In this document: piece after piece, positions 1 through 7,511 of the stretch
How the letters are laid out: every line of letters starts with the position of its first letter
How positions within the stretch are numbered: the stretch's first letter is position 1
Origin: CAZEDU01 sp964511185
GTDB taxonomy: Bacteria; Myxococcota; Myxococcia; Myxococcales; Myxococcaceae
Length of the DNA stretch: 22,667 nucleotides
Reading direction: 5' to 3'
Assembly (NCBI GenBank): GCA_964511185.1
Contig: CAZEDU010000082.1
Coordinates: forward strand, 1-22,667
Program-made: the position numbers and the translations under genes
Notes under the pieces: generated by a model
What the model saw: only the letters and a program-made list of their open reading frames with translations
What the model was told of the DNA's origin: nothing
The model's database searches: none

Positions 1-1181
1 TCGAGCAGGCGGTCGGCCAGGCGCCGACGCTGCTCGAGTACCGCGTGCGCGCCGAAGGGCTCCCGAACGACGTGTCGCGCGCCAACGCCGCCTGCCTCGC
101 GGTCGCGCGCGCGCTCGAGGTCAGCACCGGCGAAGCCCGCGTGCTGCTGATGAAGCGTCCGGTGCTGCCGCGTGGTTTGGCGGAGCCGGCGGCGCGTGAG
201 CTGGCCCGAAGCCTGAGCGCCAGCGGGCTGCGCGCCGAGGTCATCTCGCTCCCGTCCGGCGGGCAGACGGTGTGCGTGAGCCACCCCAGCCTCTCGCCCG
301 AGGCGATGTGCTCGAGCTGCCGCGGCTCCATCTGCGCGCTCTGCGTGCTCCAACAACAAGGTGGTCGCTGCGCCGCGTGCCATTCGCGGCAGGGGCGCTC
401 TCGACGCGCGCAGCGCTTGCGCGTCTTGGCGCTGCTCGTGCTCTTCGCCATCGCGGTGGCGACGCTGGTGCAGGTGCGGCAGGCGCGGGCCTCGAGAGGG
501 ACGCTGTCGCGGCCGCTGGCTGTCAGCGTGGTGCTGCTGACGGGGGGCGCGCTGCCGGAGGAGACGTTGATCGCCTGGCGCGACGGACTGTCCTCCCTCG
601 AAGGTTGGCTCAGCGCGGAGGCCGAGCGCTACGGCGCGTACCACACGCCGTTCGCGCGCTTTCACCTCCACGGCCCACTTCCGGCGGCGCCGCCTCCCCG
701 TCCCCCCACCGACCCGGGTTGGTGGGCGCGAGCCTCTCATGCGTTTCGCCATTGGCGCGCCATTCGCGCCATCGACGCCGCGGCCCAGGTCGACGCCGCG
801 GCCGACGTCCGCCTGTACGTCGCGCTCGAGCCCGGCGGGCAGTCGCTGCGAACGGTCGAAGGCGTCGCCGAGCTCGGCGGCACGACCGGCGTCGTTCGCG
901 CGCCGGAGCGAGATGACGACTTGACCCTGGCGTTGGTGGCGGTCGCCCACGAGCTGCTGCACACCTTGGGCGCCTCCGACAAGTATGACGAAGCGGGCCG
1001 TGCCCGAGACGACACCGCGCTTGCGGACCCCGACGCCGATCCGCTCTACCCGCAAAGCGCGGCCGAGGTGATGGTCGGAGAGGTGGCCATCGGGCCTCGA
1101 GAAGGCCGGCTCCCCACCTCTTGGGAGGAGGTCCGCATCGGAGCGGCTACCGCGCGGGAGATCGGCTGGCTGCCGCGCTGA
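1..1181 (+). CDS. Membrane-anchored metzincin-like metalloprotease with B-box-type zinc finger (5' end missing)
   Basis: The frame is open to the window's left edge, so the true start is probably upstream; residue numbers here count from the GTG at 45. Residues about 1-70 have the hydrophobic spacing of a ribosomal L7/L12 C-terminal-like domain. Residues 77-113 hold C77, H80, C89, C92, C97, C100, C109, C112 and H113, a bacterial B-box-like zinc-binding pattern. One membrane helix spans about 126-144. The rest would lie on the other side of the membrane and carries HELLHTLGASD (302-312), that is HExxHxxGxxD. This is the metzincin zinc motif with Asp as third ligand, as in snapalysin (M7). M343 in EVMVGE could be the Met-turn. 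Protease activity is inferred from the motif. The substrate is unknown and I cannot assign a named family. A hairpin follows the stop codon. Confidence 0.72.
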   Translation, partial: EQAVGQAPTLLEYRVRAEGLPNDVSRANAACLAVARALEVSTGEARVLLMKRPVLPRGLAEPAARELARSLSASGLRAEVISLPSGGQTVCVSHPSLSPEAMCSSCRGSICALCVLQQQGGRCAACHSRQGRSRRAQRLRVLALLVLFAIAVATLVQVRQARASRGTLSRPLAVSVVLLTGGALPEETLIAWRDGLSSLEGWLSAEAERYGAYHTPFARFHLHGPLPAAPPPRPPTDPGWWARASHAFRHWRAIRAIDAAAQVDAAADVRLYVALEPGGQSLRTVEGVAELGGTTGVVRAPERDDDLTLALVAVAHELLHTLGASDKYDEAGRARDDTALADPDADPLYPQSAAEVMVGEVAIGPREGRLPTSWEEVRIGAATAREIGWLPR

Positions 1182-1194
1182 GCGGTTTCCCAAG

Positions 1195-1217
1195 GCTCTC
1201 GACGAAAACCCGAGAGC
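1195..1217 (+). terminator. Hairpin between the protease and deaminase genes
   Basis: GCTCTCG (1195-1201) pairs perfectly with CGAGAGC (1211-1217) around a 9-base loop, 13 bases after the protease stop codon. No T tract follows, so a classical intrinsic terminator is not supported. It could reduce read-through, stabilise the upstream 3' end, or act in the deaminase leader. Confidence 0.4.
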
Positions 1218-1233
1218 TGTGAGAACTTGGCTT

Positions 1234-2229
1234 ATGCCTCGTGAGCTGATCGACCTTCACATCCACGTCGGTGGCGCCGTGGCGCCACACATCTTGTGGT
1301 CGCTGGCGCACCAGCAGGGCTTCAAGCTGCCCGTGAAGAGCTACTTCGACTTCGTCGAGCTCATCACCTCGCGCCCCGACAAGGTGTCGAGCCTCGAGGA
1401 CTACCTGAAGATCATGCACACGTGGACCGAGAAGATTCAGAGCTCGCCCGCGGCGATCGAGCGCTCGGTCTACGAGGTCATCGGCAAGGAGTACCGCGGC
1501 AGCCGCGTCACGCAGATCGAGCTGCGCTTCAACCCGATGAAGCGCAACCTGAACTCCGAGCTCGACCTCGATCACATCATCCACGCCGCGCTGCGCGGCA
1601 TGGACAAGGCGATGCTCGAGTACGGGGTGAAGGCGTGCCTCATCTTCTGCCTGGCCCGCGAGTTCGACCACAAGCTCAACACGATCATTCTGGAGAAGGC
1701 GATTCGGTACAAGAGCCGCGGCGTCCTCGGCATCGACCTGGCCGGCACCGAGAAAGACGCGCTCGAGCTGAAGCCAGAGCTGGTCGGTGAGTACGAGGAC
1801 CTGTTCGCGCGCGCGCGCAAGGCCGGGCTGCGCACCACCATCCACACCGGAGAGACGGCGGGGACCGGCGCCGAGGGCGTGATCGCGGTGGTCGAGAAGC
1901 TCAAGCCCCACCGCATCGGCCACGGCATCCGCGCGGCTTACGACGAAGCGGCGATGAAGCTGCTGAAGGAGCGCGACGTCGTGCTCGAGCTGTGCCCCAC
2001 GTCGAACCTCCACACCAAGGCCGTCGAGAACATCGCCGAGTTCAAGCACATTGTGCGCACGTTCTGGGATCGAGGCGTGAAGATTACCATCAACACCGAC
2101 GGCCCCTACCTGCTCGACACCGACATGCAGCGGGAGATCGAGCTGGTGGTGAACCACAACATCCTCAGCTGGGACGAAGTGGACCAGACGCTCGCCTGGG
2201 CGCGCGAGCACTCTTTCATCCCCGCCTGA
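1234..2229 (+). CDS. Adenosine deaminase-family protein (variant substrate pocket)
   Basis: This is a TIM-barrel metal-dependent deaminase of the adenosine/AMP deaminase family, 331 residues from the ATG at 1234. An in-frame GTG at 1219 is possible, but family members begin just before the HxH motif. Visible motifs are HIH (H9, H11; zinc ligands), GIDLAGTE, HTGE (204-207; catalytic Glu and zinc His), RIGHG (H230, catalytic His), CPTSN, and NTDGP with zinc ligand D289. Two positions differ from true adenosine deaminases. The Asp of HxHLDG, which contacts the ribose, is Gly here (HIHVGG). The second Asp of DDP, which contacts the purine, is also Gly (NTDGP). Metal binding and hydrolysis look intact, but the substrate may not be adenosine. 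The stop codon overlaps the pyrD start by one base (TGATG), implying co-transcription. No clear Shine-Dalgarno is seen. Confidence 0.85.
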   Translation: MPRELIDLHIHVGGAVAPHILWSLAHQQGFKLPVKSYFDFVELITSRPDKVSSLEDYLKIMHTWTEKIQSSPAAIERSVYEVIGKEYRGSRVTQIELRFNPMKRNLNSELDLDHIIHAALRGMDKAMLEYGVKACLIFCLAREFDHKLNTIILEKAIRYKSRGVLGIDLAGTEKDALELKPELVGEYEDLFARARKAGLRTTIHTGETAGTGAEGVIAVVEKLKPHRIGHGIRAAYDEAAMKLLKERDVVLELCPTSNLHTKAVENIAEFKHIVRTFWDRGVKITINTDGPYLLDTDMQREIELVVNHNILSWDEVDQTLAWAREHSFIPA

Positions 2230-3320
2230 TGTACCGACTGCTTCGCCCGCTGCTCTTCTCTCTCCCGGCCGAGACGGCGCACCACGCCGGCATGTGGGCG
2301 CTGTCGCTGCTCGACGCCGCGCCGAGGACCGCGGCGCGCCTCCACACCCGGGCGATCCCCAAGCGGCCGAACGTCGACCTCTCCGTCGACCTCGCCGGCT
2401 TGCACGTCGAAAGCTGCATCGGGCTGGCGGCGGGGCTGAGCAAGAACGCCGACGCCGTGCTCGGCTTGTTCGCGCTCGGCTTCGGCGCGGTCGAGGTGGG
2501 CACGGTGACGCCCCGGCCTCAGCCCGGGAACCCCACCCCCCGCCTCTTCCGGCTCGCCGACCGCGGCGCGCTGATCAACCGCATGGGCTTCAACAACGAC
2601 GGCACCGCGGCGATGGCCGCCATGCTCCGCGACCTGCCGGCGCGGCCAGGCCCCATCGGGGTGAACCTCGGCAAGAACAAGGACACGCCGCTCGAGCGCG
2701 CGGTCGATGACTACCTGGAGTGCGTGGACCGGCTGGGGGCGCTCGCGGACTACCTGGTCGTGAACCTGAGCTCGCCGAACACACCGGGGCTCCGCCAGCT
2801 CCAGGAACAGGCGCCGCTCGAGCGCCTGCTCCGCGCCGTCCGCGCGCAGGTGGACACGCTCGAACGGCGCGCGCCGCTCTTTCTCAAGCTCTCCCCCGAC
2901 TTGAGCCCCGAGGCGCTCGACACAGCGGTGGACGTCGCGGTCGCGTGCGGCGTCGACGGCATCGTCGCCACCAACACCACCCTCACGCGCCCCGTCGCGC
3001 ACCCGCTCAGCGCCGAAGCAGGCGGTTTGTCCGGCGCGCCGCTCCGGACGCTCGCCACCGACGTCGTCCGGCGCGTGCACGCGCGCACGGGCGGCAAGCT
3101 GCCCATCATCGGCGTCGGCGGGGTGCGCTCGGCCGAGGACGCGTACGAGAAGATTCGCGCCGGCGCGCGCTTCGTGCAGGTCTACACCGGGCTCATCTAC
3201 GAAGGCCCTGGCTTGGTGCGCCGGCTCTTGCGCGAGCTCGCGGCGCTCCTCGAGCGCGATGGCTTCGCCTCCGTCTCACAAGCCGTCGGCTCCGCGGCCG
3301 GCGCTTCCTTGCGAAGCTGA
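2229..3320 (+). CDS. pyrD: Dihydroorotate dehydrogenase (quinone), class 2
   Basis: The enzyme oxidises dihydroorotate to orotate with FMN and passes electrons to membrane quinones, the fourth step of de novo pyrimidine synthesis. It has 363 residues, normal for class 2. The N-terminal segment (about 1-40, MYRLLRPLLFSLPAETAHH) is the amphipathic membrane-docking part typical of the quinone-dependent class. Core motifs include AAGLSKNADAV from about residue 66, a long segment matching the E. coli VGTVTPRPQPGN and LINRMGFNN blocks, NLSSPNTPGLR (from about 179, with the catalytic Ser), KLSPD, TNTT and the FMN-phosphate motif GVGGV. The ATG at 2229 is chosen because it aligns with known N-termini and overlaps the deaminase stop. 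Pairing with a deaminase gives a small nucleotide-metabolism operon. Identification is firm. Confidence 0.96.
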   Translation: MYRLLRPLLFSLPAETAHHAGMWALSLLDAAPRTAARLHTRAIPKRPNVDLSVDLAGLHVESCIGLAAGLSKNADAVLGLFALGFGAVEVGTVTPRPQPGNPTPRLFRLADRGALINRMGFNNDGTAAMAAMLRDLPARPGPIGVNLGKNKDTPLERAVDDYLECVDRLGALADYLVVNLSSPNTPGLRQLQEQAPLERLLRAVRAQVDTLERRAPLFLKLSPDLSPEALDTAVDVAVACGVDGIVATNTTLTRPVAHPLSAEAGGLSGAPLRTLATDVVRRVHARTGGKLPIIGVGGVRSAEDAYEKIRAGARFVQVYTGLIYEGPGLVRRLLRELAALLERDGFASVSQAVGSAAGASLRS

Positions 3321-3421
3321 GCGCTCGCCCAGCGCCTCGTCATCGCCGCCGCGAAGGCCTGACCTGAGCCACAACCTGTCGGCAGCCAACATCGACCCAC
3401 GAACATCGAGAGAGAAGCTCC

Positions 3422-4618
3422 TTACGTTCCGACTGTCTCGATTGTCGAACCGGCGGCGCCGCGGGTTTCTTTCCGCGCCATCGCGACCGCGCGGTAGATG
3501 CGATCGTGGCTTCGCACCATCCGGTCGAGGGTGAGCTCGCGCTCGACGAAGGCGCGGCCGCTCCGCCCCATCCTGCGCGCGCGCTCGGGGTCCTTCAGCA
3601 GGCTGGAGATGGCGGCGGCGAGCGCGGCCGGCTGCTCGGGCTCGACCACCAGGCCGCGTTCGCCGTGGGCCACCAGCTCGGGGTTGCCCCCCACCCGCGT
3701 CACCACCATCGGCACGCGCGCGGCCATGCCTTCGATGATCGCGTTCGACAGGCCTTCCTTGTTCGAGCACAGCACGCCCACGGTCGCGCGGGCCCAGAGC
3801 GCCGGCGCGTCGGTTCGGAATCCCAGAAAGTGCGCGCGGTCCGCGACGCCGAGCTCGCGCGCGAGCCGCTCCAGCTGCGGCCGCCGCGCGCCGTCGCCCA
3901 CGAAGTACGCGTGAAAGGACACGCCGTGGTGCTCGGCGATCCGCATCGCACGAAGCAGGTCCTCTTGCCGCTTCACCGGGTGGCTCATGTTGGCCACGTG
4001 CACGACCAGCGGCGCCCCAGCGACGCTCGGCGCGGGGCGCTGCGACACGCCGGCCTGGGCGTCGAACCGCCCGAGGTCGATGCCATTGCGAACGACGGAG
4101 ATTCTCCGAGCGGCCACGCCCTGCGACAGACACAGGCGCTTGACCGCTTCGGCGTTGGCGATGACGTGGTCCGCCCACCGGGTCACCTGCCCGAGCAGCG
4201 CCGCGCGGGCCCGGCCATGCCAGTGGAGCAGGTCCAACCGGCTCACCACCACGCGCGCGCCCGCCAGCTTGGCGGCCGGCACCGCGAGCAGGGTGGAGTA
4301 GAAGTCGTGCGCGTGGACGACGTCGGCGCCGCGCCCCTTGAGCCACCGGGCGAGCCGGACGATCTGCTTGGGCGTGCTCGCGGACAGAAAAGACCCGTCG
4401 AGGGGAAACGCCTCGGCCCGGTGCCCCAGCGCCTCGACCTGCCCGAGCAGCGGTCCCACCGCGTCGAGCACCGCGACCGAGACCTGATAGTCGTCGGGCA
4501 GCGCGCGAATCAGCTCGACGACCTGGCCTTCGGTCCCGCCGATGTGGAAGGCCTTGGTGAATTGAACCAGCCGCAGCGGCCGCCCCATGCGCACCTTTGG
4601 CAGCAGCGGCCATGCCAT
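3422..4618 (-). CDS. GT4-family glycosyltransferase (GT-B fold)
   Basis: A retaining glycosyltransferase of the GT-B/GT4 type, likely transferring a nucleotide-sugar residue to a glycan or lipid at the cytoplasmic face of the membrane. The N-terminal domain shows the acceptor-side motif GGTEGQ and VVHAHDFYS. The C-terminal domain has SVVRNGID, VHVANMSHPVKRQEDLL, FVGDGARR and the EX7E element EGLSNAIIE (E288, E296), which contacts the donor sugar. There are 398 residues from the ATG at 4618. An ATG at 4588 (residue 11, MGRPLRLVQF) is preceded by AAAGG and may be the real start. It lies 74 bases downstream of the DUF6178-like gene on the same strand and converges with pyrD about 100 bases away. 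Neither acceptor nor sugar can be told from the sequence, and no polysaccharide cluster is adjacent. Confidence 0.9.
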   Translation of the reverse strand: MAWPLLPKVRMGRPLRLVQFTKAFHIGGTEGQVVELIRALPDDYQVSVAVLDAVGPLLGQVEALGHRAEAFPLDGSFLSASTPKQIVRLARWLKGRGADVVHAHDFYSTLLAVPAAKLAGARVVVSRLDLLHWHGRARAALLGQVTRWADHVIANAEAVKRLCLSQGVAARRISVVRNGIDLGRFDAQAGVSQRPAPSVAGAPLVVHVANMSHPVKRQEDLLRAMRIAEHHGVSFHAYFVGDGARRPQLERLARELGVADRAHFLGFRTDAPALWARATVGVLCSNKEGLSNAIIEGMAARVPMVVTRVGGNPELVAHGERGLVVEPEQPAALAAAISSLLKDPERARRMGRSGRAFVERELTLDRMVRSHDRIYRAVAMARKETRGAAGSTIETVGT

Positions 4619-4692
4619 CCGCGGCGGTCGCGCGACGGCCGGTTGCGCTGTTCAGCGCGCGATGGTAGCCGCGCCCCAGAAAGAGTTACAGC

Positions 4693-6336
4693 TCAGACGA
4701 TGAGCGGATCGGCGAGCGCGGGATCGACGTGGCCTGCCTTGAGGTAGGGCGCGCCGAGCGAGCGCAGGAGCCGGCGCCCGGCCCGCTCGACCATCCGGTT
4801 CGCCTCGGCCAGCGCGGGGGCCGGGAGCGCGAGCTGCTCCACCGCGCCGCGCATGCGCAGCAGCGCCGAGTCGCGCAGCGCGGGGGCGGCCGGAGTCCCT
4901 TCGAACAGGCGCTCCATCAGCTCGACCAGGCGGCCCTCGGTCAGCGGCGCGACCTCGAGGCGCTCCTCGAGCACCGCGTGGGCGAGCGCGGTGATGAACA
5001 CGCGCTCGGGCGTCAACACCTCGATCGGCGCGCCGAAGCGCGAGAGCCGGTCGGCCGCCGCCTCGGGCGTGCCACCCAACGCGCTCGCCAGCACTTGCCG
5101 CTGCAGCGCCGCGCGGTCGAGCAGCGCCTCGCTCTCGGCGAGCTCCCGGCGCGTGCGGAAGGGCACCGGCTCGGCCCCATCCACCTTGAGCGCCTTGAGC
5201 GGCCGGCGACGGTAGAGCGCCTCGAGCGCGCTCCGCTCCTCGTCGAGCGCGAGCCACGTCTGGCCGATCCGCGCCATCGGCTCCTGGGCCATGCGGTCGA
5301 CCCGGTGCTTGAGCTGGAGCGTCAGCGAGAAGCCGACCTTGAAGATGTCCTTGAGCGGCGTCTCGCGCACCACGTCCGAGGCGGCGCTGGCGTCGCCGCC
5401 GGTGAGGAGCTCCAGCGCGAGGTTCAGGTAGTCGCGCGCCAGCTCGCTGACCCGCCGCACCGCGAGCGGGTCGCCCGGCTCGGCGGCTTCGGCCACCAGC
5501 GCCGCGTTGACCACGTAGCGCACCTCGTCCGCGAGCGCGGTTCGCTCGTCGTTGGTCAGCCCCCGGAAGGACGCCTCGACGAAGTCCACGCGCTCCTGCG
5601 ACACCAACCCCGGAGGCTGCGCCCCGTCCTTCGGCTTCGCGCGGGCCTTCTCGGTATCGACGAAGCTGAACAGCGCGACCGCGTCCTCGAGCGGCGGGAA
5701 CCCCAGGTCGGCCAGGCGCCCGGAGCGAAACTGATACGCGGTCTCCTCGAGCTCGCTCACCTGCTCCCAGCGCACCGCCTCGAAGAGCCGCGACGCCTCG
5801 AACGGGTTCTCCGCGATGATGCGGTTCACCAGCGAGCGGAGCGACGCCAGCTCCAGCCCCTCGACGTGGAACTCCACCAGGTACTTGCCCTCGGGCGTCT
5901 CCAGCGTGACCCCCGGCGGGTTCACGTCGGGGTTCTCTTCCAGGTCGTGAACCGTGGTGAGCGTCCGCAGCACCAGCTCGAGCACCTCCATGTCGAGCCC
6001 GTGCACCTTCTTCAGGAAGTCTTCATCGTCGTCGGACTGCGCGGCGCTCAACCAGCGCAGGACCTCCTTCGGGTCCAGCCGGTCCTTCTGCCAGCCCGCC
6101 AGGTCGACGTAGGTTCGAAACTGCTCGGGGCTCGACAGCTGCACCAGCTCGACGGCGTCCGTCAGCCCGAGCTCGACGATGGTGAGGTACAGCTCCTCGG
6201 CGGGGAGCGAGCGCACCAGCGCGGCGGCGTTCTTCTCGGAGAGGATCGCGTCGATGCGCTTCTTCGGCGCGAGCGCGACGATGCGCCGCACCAGCTCCGC
6301 CCTGCCCTGCTCCGCCTTGCCTTGACCTTCCGCCAT
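4693..6336 (-). CDS. Conserved deltaproteobacterial protein, DUF6178-like
   Basis: A 547-residue soluble protein without signal peptide or membrane helices, mostly helical and rich in Glu, Leu and Arg. The N-terminus (IVALAPKKRIDAILSEKN...VRSLPAEELYLTIVELG) and the block DLAGWQKDRLDPKEVLRWL look like the DUF6178 family found in Myxococcota and relatives. This is recognition from memory and could not be searched. No catalytic motif is evident. The ATG at 6336 lies 4 bases after the ysxC stop, so the two are probably translated together as part of an operon with the upstream cytochrome gene. Linkage to the ribosome-assembly GTPase gives a weak hint of a housekeeping role. The function is unknown. 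Confidence 0.8.
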   Translation of the reverse strand: MAEGQGKAEQGRAELVRRIVALAPKKRIDAILSEKNAAALVRSLPAEELYLTIVELGLTDAVELVQLSSPEQFRTYVDLAGWQKDRLDPKEVLRWLSAAQSDDDEDFLKKVHGLDMEVLELVLRTLTTVHDLEENPDVNPPGVTLETPEGKYLVEFHVEGLELASLRSLVNRIIAENPFEASRLFEAVRWEQVSELEETAYQFRSGRLADLGFPPLEDAVALFSFVDTEKARAKPKDGAQPPGLVSQERVDFVEASFRGLTNDERTALADEVRYVVNAALVAEAAEPGDPLAVRRVSELARDYLNLALELLTGGDASAASDVVRETPLKDIFKVGFSLTLQLKHRVDRMAQEPMARIGQTWLALDEERSALEALYRRRPLKALKVDGAEPVPFRTRRELAESEALLDRAALQRQVLASALGGTPEAAADRLSRFGAPIEVLTPERVFITALAHAVLEERLEVAPLTEGRLVELMERLFEGTPAAPALRDSALLRMRGAVEQLALPAPALAEANRMVERAGRRLLRSLGAPYLKAGHVDPALADPLIV

Positions 6337-6340
6337 GTCG

Positions 6341-6952
6341 TCACTCGTCGAACAGCGCCGCCAGCAGCGCCTGCCACACGTCCTCGACGCCCAAGCGATC
6401 GGTCGAGGAGAACCCGAGCAGCGAGCCCGCCGGCAGCTCGAGCTTCTGCGCGATCGCCTTCAGGCTCGGCACGCGCTTGGCCTTGGGCAGCCGATCGATC
6501 TTGGTCGCCACCACCAGGATGCGCGGCGCCGCGTCGTTCAGGTAGTCGAGTGTCACGATGTCGTCCGCGGTCGGGCCGATCTCGCCGTCGATGATGCTGA
6601 CCACCACCTTGAGCGGCGGGCGGCGGCGCAGGTACCGGTCGGCCATTTCCTGCCAGCCCGCGCGCTCCTGCTTCGACGCCTTGGCGAAGCCGTAGCCCGG
6701 CAGGTCGGCGAGCCGGACCGTGCGCTCGGTCCCGTCCTCGCGCAGCCGCACGTCGAAGAAGTTCAAGGTCCGCGTGCGGCCGGGCGTGTTCGACACCCGC
6801 ACCAGCTTTCGCCGCTGGGCGAGCGCGTTGATCATCGACGACTTGCCCACGTTGGAGCGGCCGACGAACGCCACCTCGGGCACGTCGCCCCGGGGATACC
6901 CTTCGGGCGCGACCGCGGTGGTGACGAAGTCGGCTTGGAGGACCTGAATCAC
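6341..6952 (-). CDS. ysxC: Ribosome biogenesis GTPase YsxC/YihA (EngB)
   Basis: A small Era-like GTPase that assists late assembly of the large ribosomal subunit. The 203 residues match the family size. G motifs are complete: G1 GRSNVGKS (31-38), G2 NTPGRTRT (55-62), G3 DLPGYG (83-88), G4 TKID (150-153) and G5 FSS (181-183). The start codon is GTG at 6952-6950, and its GTGA overlaps the stop codon of the upstream cytochrome gene by 4 bases, a typical termination-reinitiation arrangement. No better start exists, since the family N-terminus (here MIQVLQADFV) begins exactly there. The DUF6178-like gene follows after 4 bases. Identification is firm. Confidence 0.96.
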   Translation of the reverse strand: MIQVLQADFVTTAVAPEGYPRGDVPEVAFVGRSNVGKSSMINALAQRRKLVRVSNTPGRTRTLNFFDVRLREDGTERTVRLADLPGYGFAKASKQERAGWQEMADRYLRRRPPLKVVVSIIDGEIGPTADDIVTLDYLNDAAPRILVVATKIDRLPKAKRVPSLKAIAQKLELPAGSLLGFSSTDRLGVEDVWQALLAALFDE

Positions 6953-7446
6953 TTCTTCTTCTTCGGCTCGGGAGCGGGCGGCTTCGCCTTCTCGGCGCGG
7001 CGCTGCCGCTCGGCGCTCCAGTGGTCGATCAGCTTGAGCTTCTCGACGAAGTCGAACGGCTGAAGCGAGGGGGACGATGCGTCGTGGCAGTTGCGGCAGC
7101 CCTTCTCCGACGGGTCGACCAGACCGACGAGCCGCGCGAGCTCGGCGTCCTTCATCACGTAGTTGGACGCGTAGTACTGGCCCCCGCCGTGGCAGGTCTC
7201 ACAGGTGATGCCGGCCGTGCGCTGCTCGGGGTCGGCTTCGTTCGGCGAGTGGCAGGTGAGGCAGCGCGCGTCCCTTTGCTGGTTTGGGTTCAGCGCCTGC
7301 TTGGCGCGGGCGTGCTTCGACAACTTCCACGCCTGGTACGCCTCGGGGTGGCAGCCCTTGCACCCTTCCGGCCCGATGAAGCCGTACGCCCACGCGGCCG
7401 CGGAAGACACGAGGACCACTGGAAAAACGACTCGCCAGGCGCGCAT
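6949..7446 (-). CDS. Periplasmic four-haem c-type cytochrome (cytochrome c554-like)
   Basis: The 165-residue product begins with a Sec signal peptide (about 1-20, MRAWRVVFPVVLVSSAAAWA) and carries four CxxCH haem-attachment sites: CKGCH (29-33), CLTCH (62-66), CETCH (82-86) and CRNCH (117-121). Further His residues (H45, H142) could be axial ligands. Arrangement and size resemble the cytochrome c554/c' family of periplasmic electron carriers. The C-terminus is charged and ends in four lysines after a Pro-rich stretch. It is the first gene of the minus-strand run and overlaps ysxC by 4 bases. Its start is divergent from coaE, 65 bases away. I see no good Shine-Dalgarno. The redox partner is not in the window. 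Confidence 0.88.
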   Translation of the reverse strand: MRAWRVVFPVVLVSSAAAWAYGFIGPEGCKGCHPEAYQAWKLSKHARAKQALNPNQQRDARCLTCHSPNEADPEQRTAGITCETCHGGGQYYASNYVMKDAELARLVGLVDPSEKGCRNCHDASSPSLQPFDFVEKLKLIDHWSAERQRRAEKAKPPAPEPKKKK

Positions 7447-7511
7447 GGTGAAGAAAGGTCAGGAGTAACAGACCCAAAGCTGGCCCGGCAAGGTTTTGCT
7501 AGGTAGTCCCC

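Noticed and set aside
1147..2211. A 354-codon minus-strand frame opposite the deaminase
   Set aside because: Shadow of the deaminase, whose catalytic motifs are intact on the plus strand.
3319..3338. Short inverted repeat (GCGCT/AGCGC) at the end of pyrD as a terminator
   Set aside because: Five-base stem with a bulge, no T tract; not convincing between two convergent genes.
4645..4658. Inverted repeat GCGCTG-TT-CAGCGC downstream of the DUF6178-like gene
   Set aside because: The loop is only 2 bases for the full stem and no T tract follows on the minus strand; common by chance at this base composition.
3506..4747. A 413-codon plus-strand frame opposite the GT4 gene
   Set aside because: The glycosyltransferase motifs (GGTEGQ, EX7E) are on the minus strand; the plus-strand product resembles no protein family.
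4729..6594. A 621-codon plus-strand frame opposite the DUF6178-like and ysxC genes
   Set aside because: Antisense shadow with Arg/Leu/His/Glu-rich low-complexity product and no domain; the minus strand holds the intact GTPase motifs.
7447..7511. Divergent promoter pair between the cytochrome gene and coaE
   Set aside because: Promoters must lie here or within the genes, but the best minus-strand candidate (TTGCCG-17-TTACTC) is too weak to call and none is seen for coaE.
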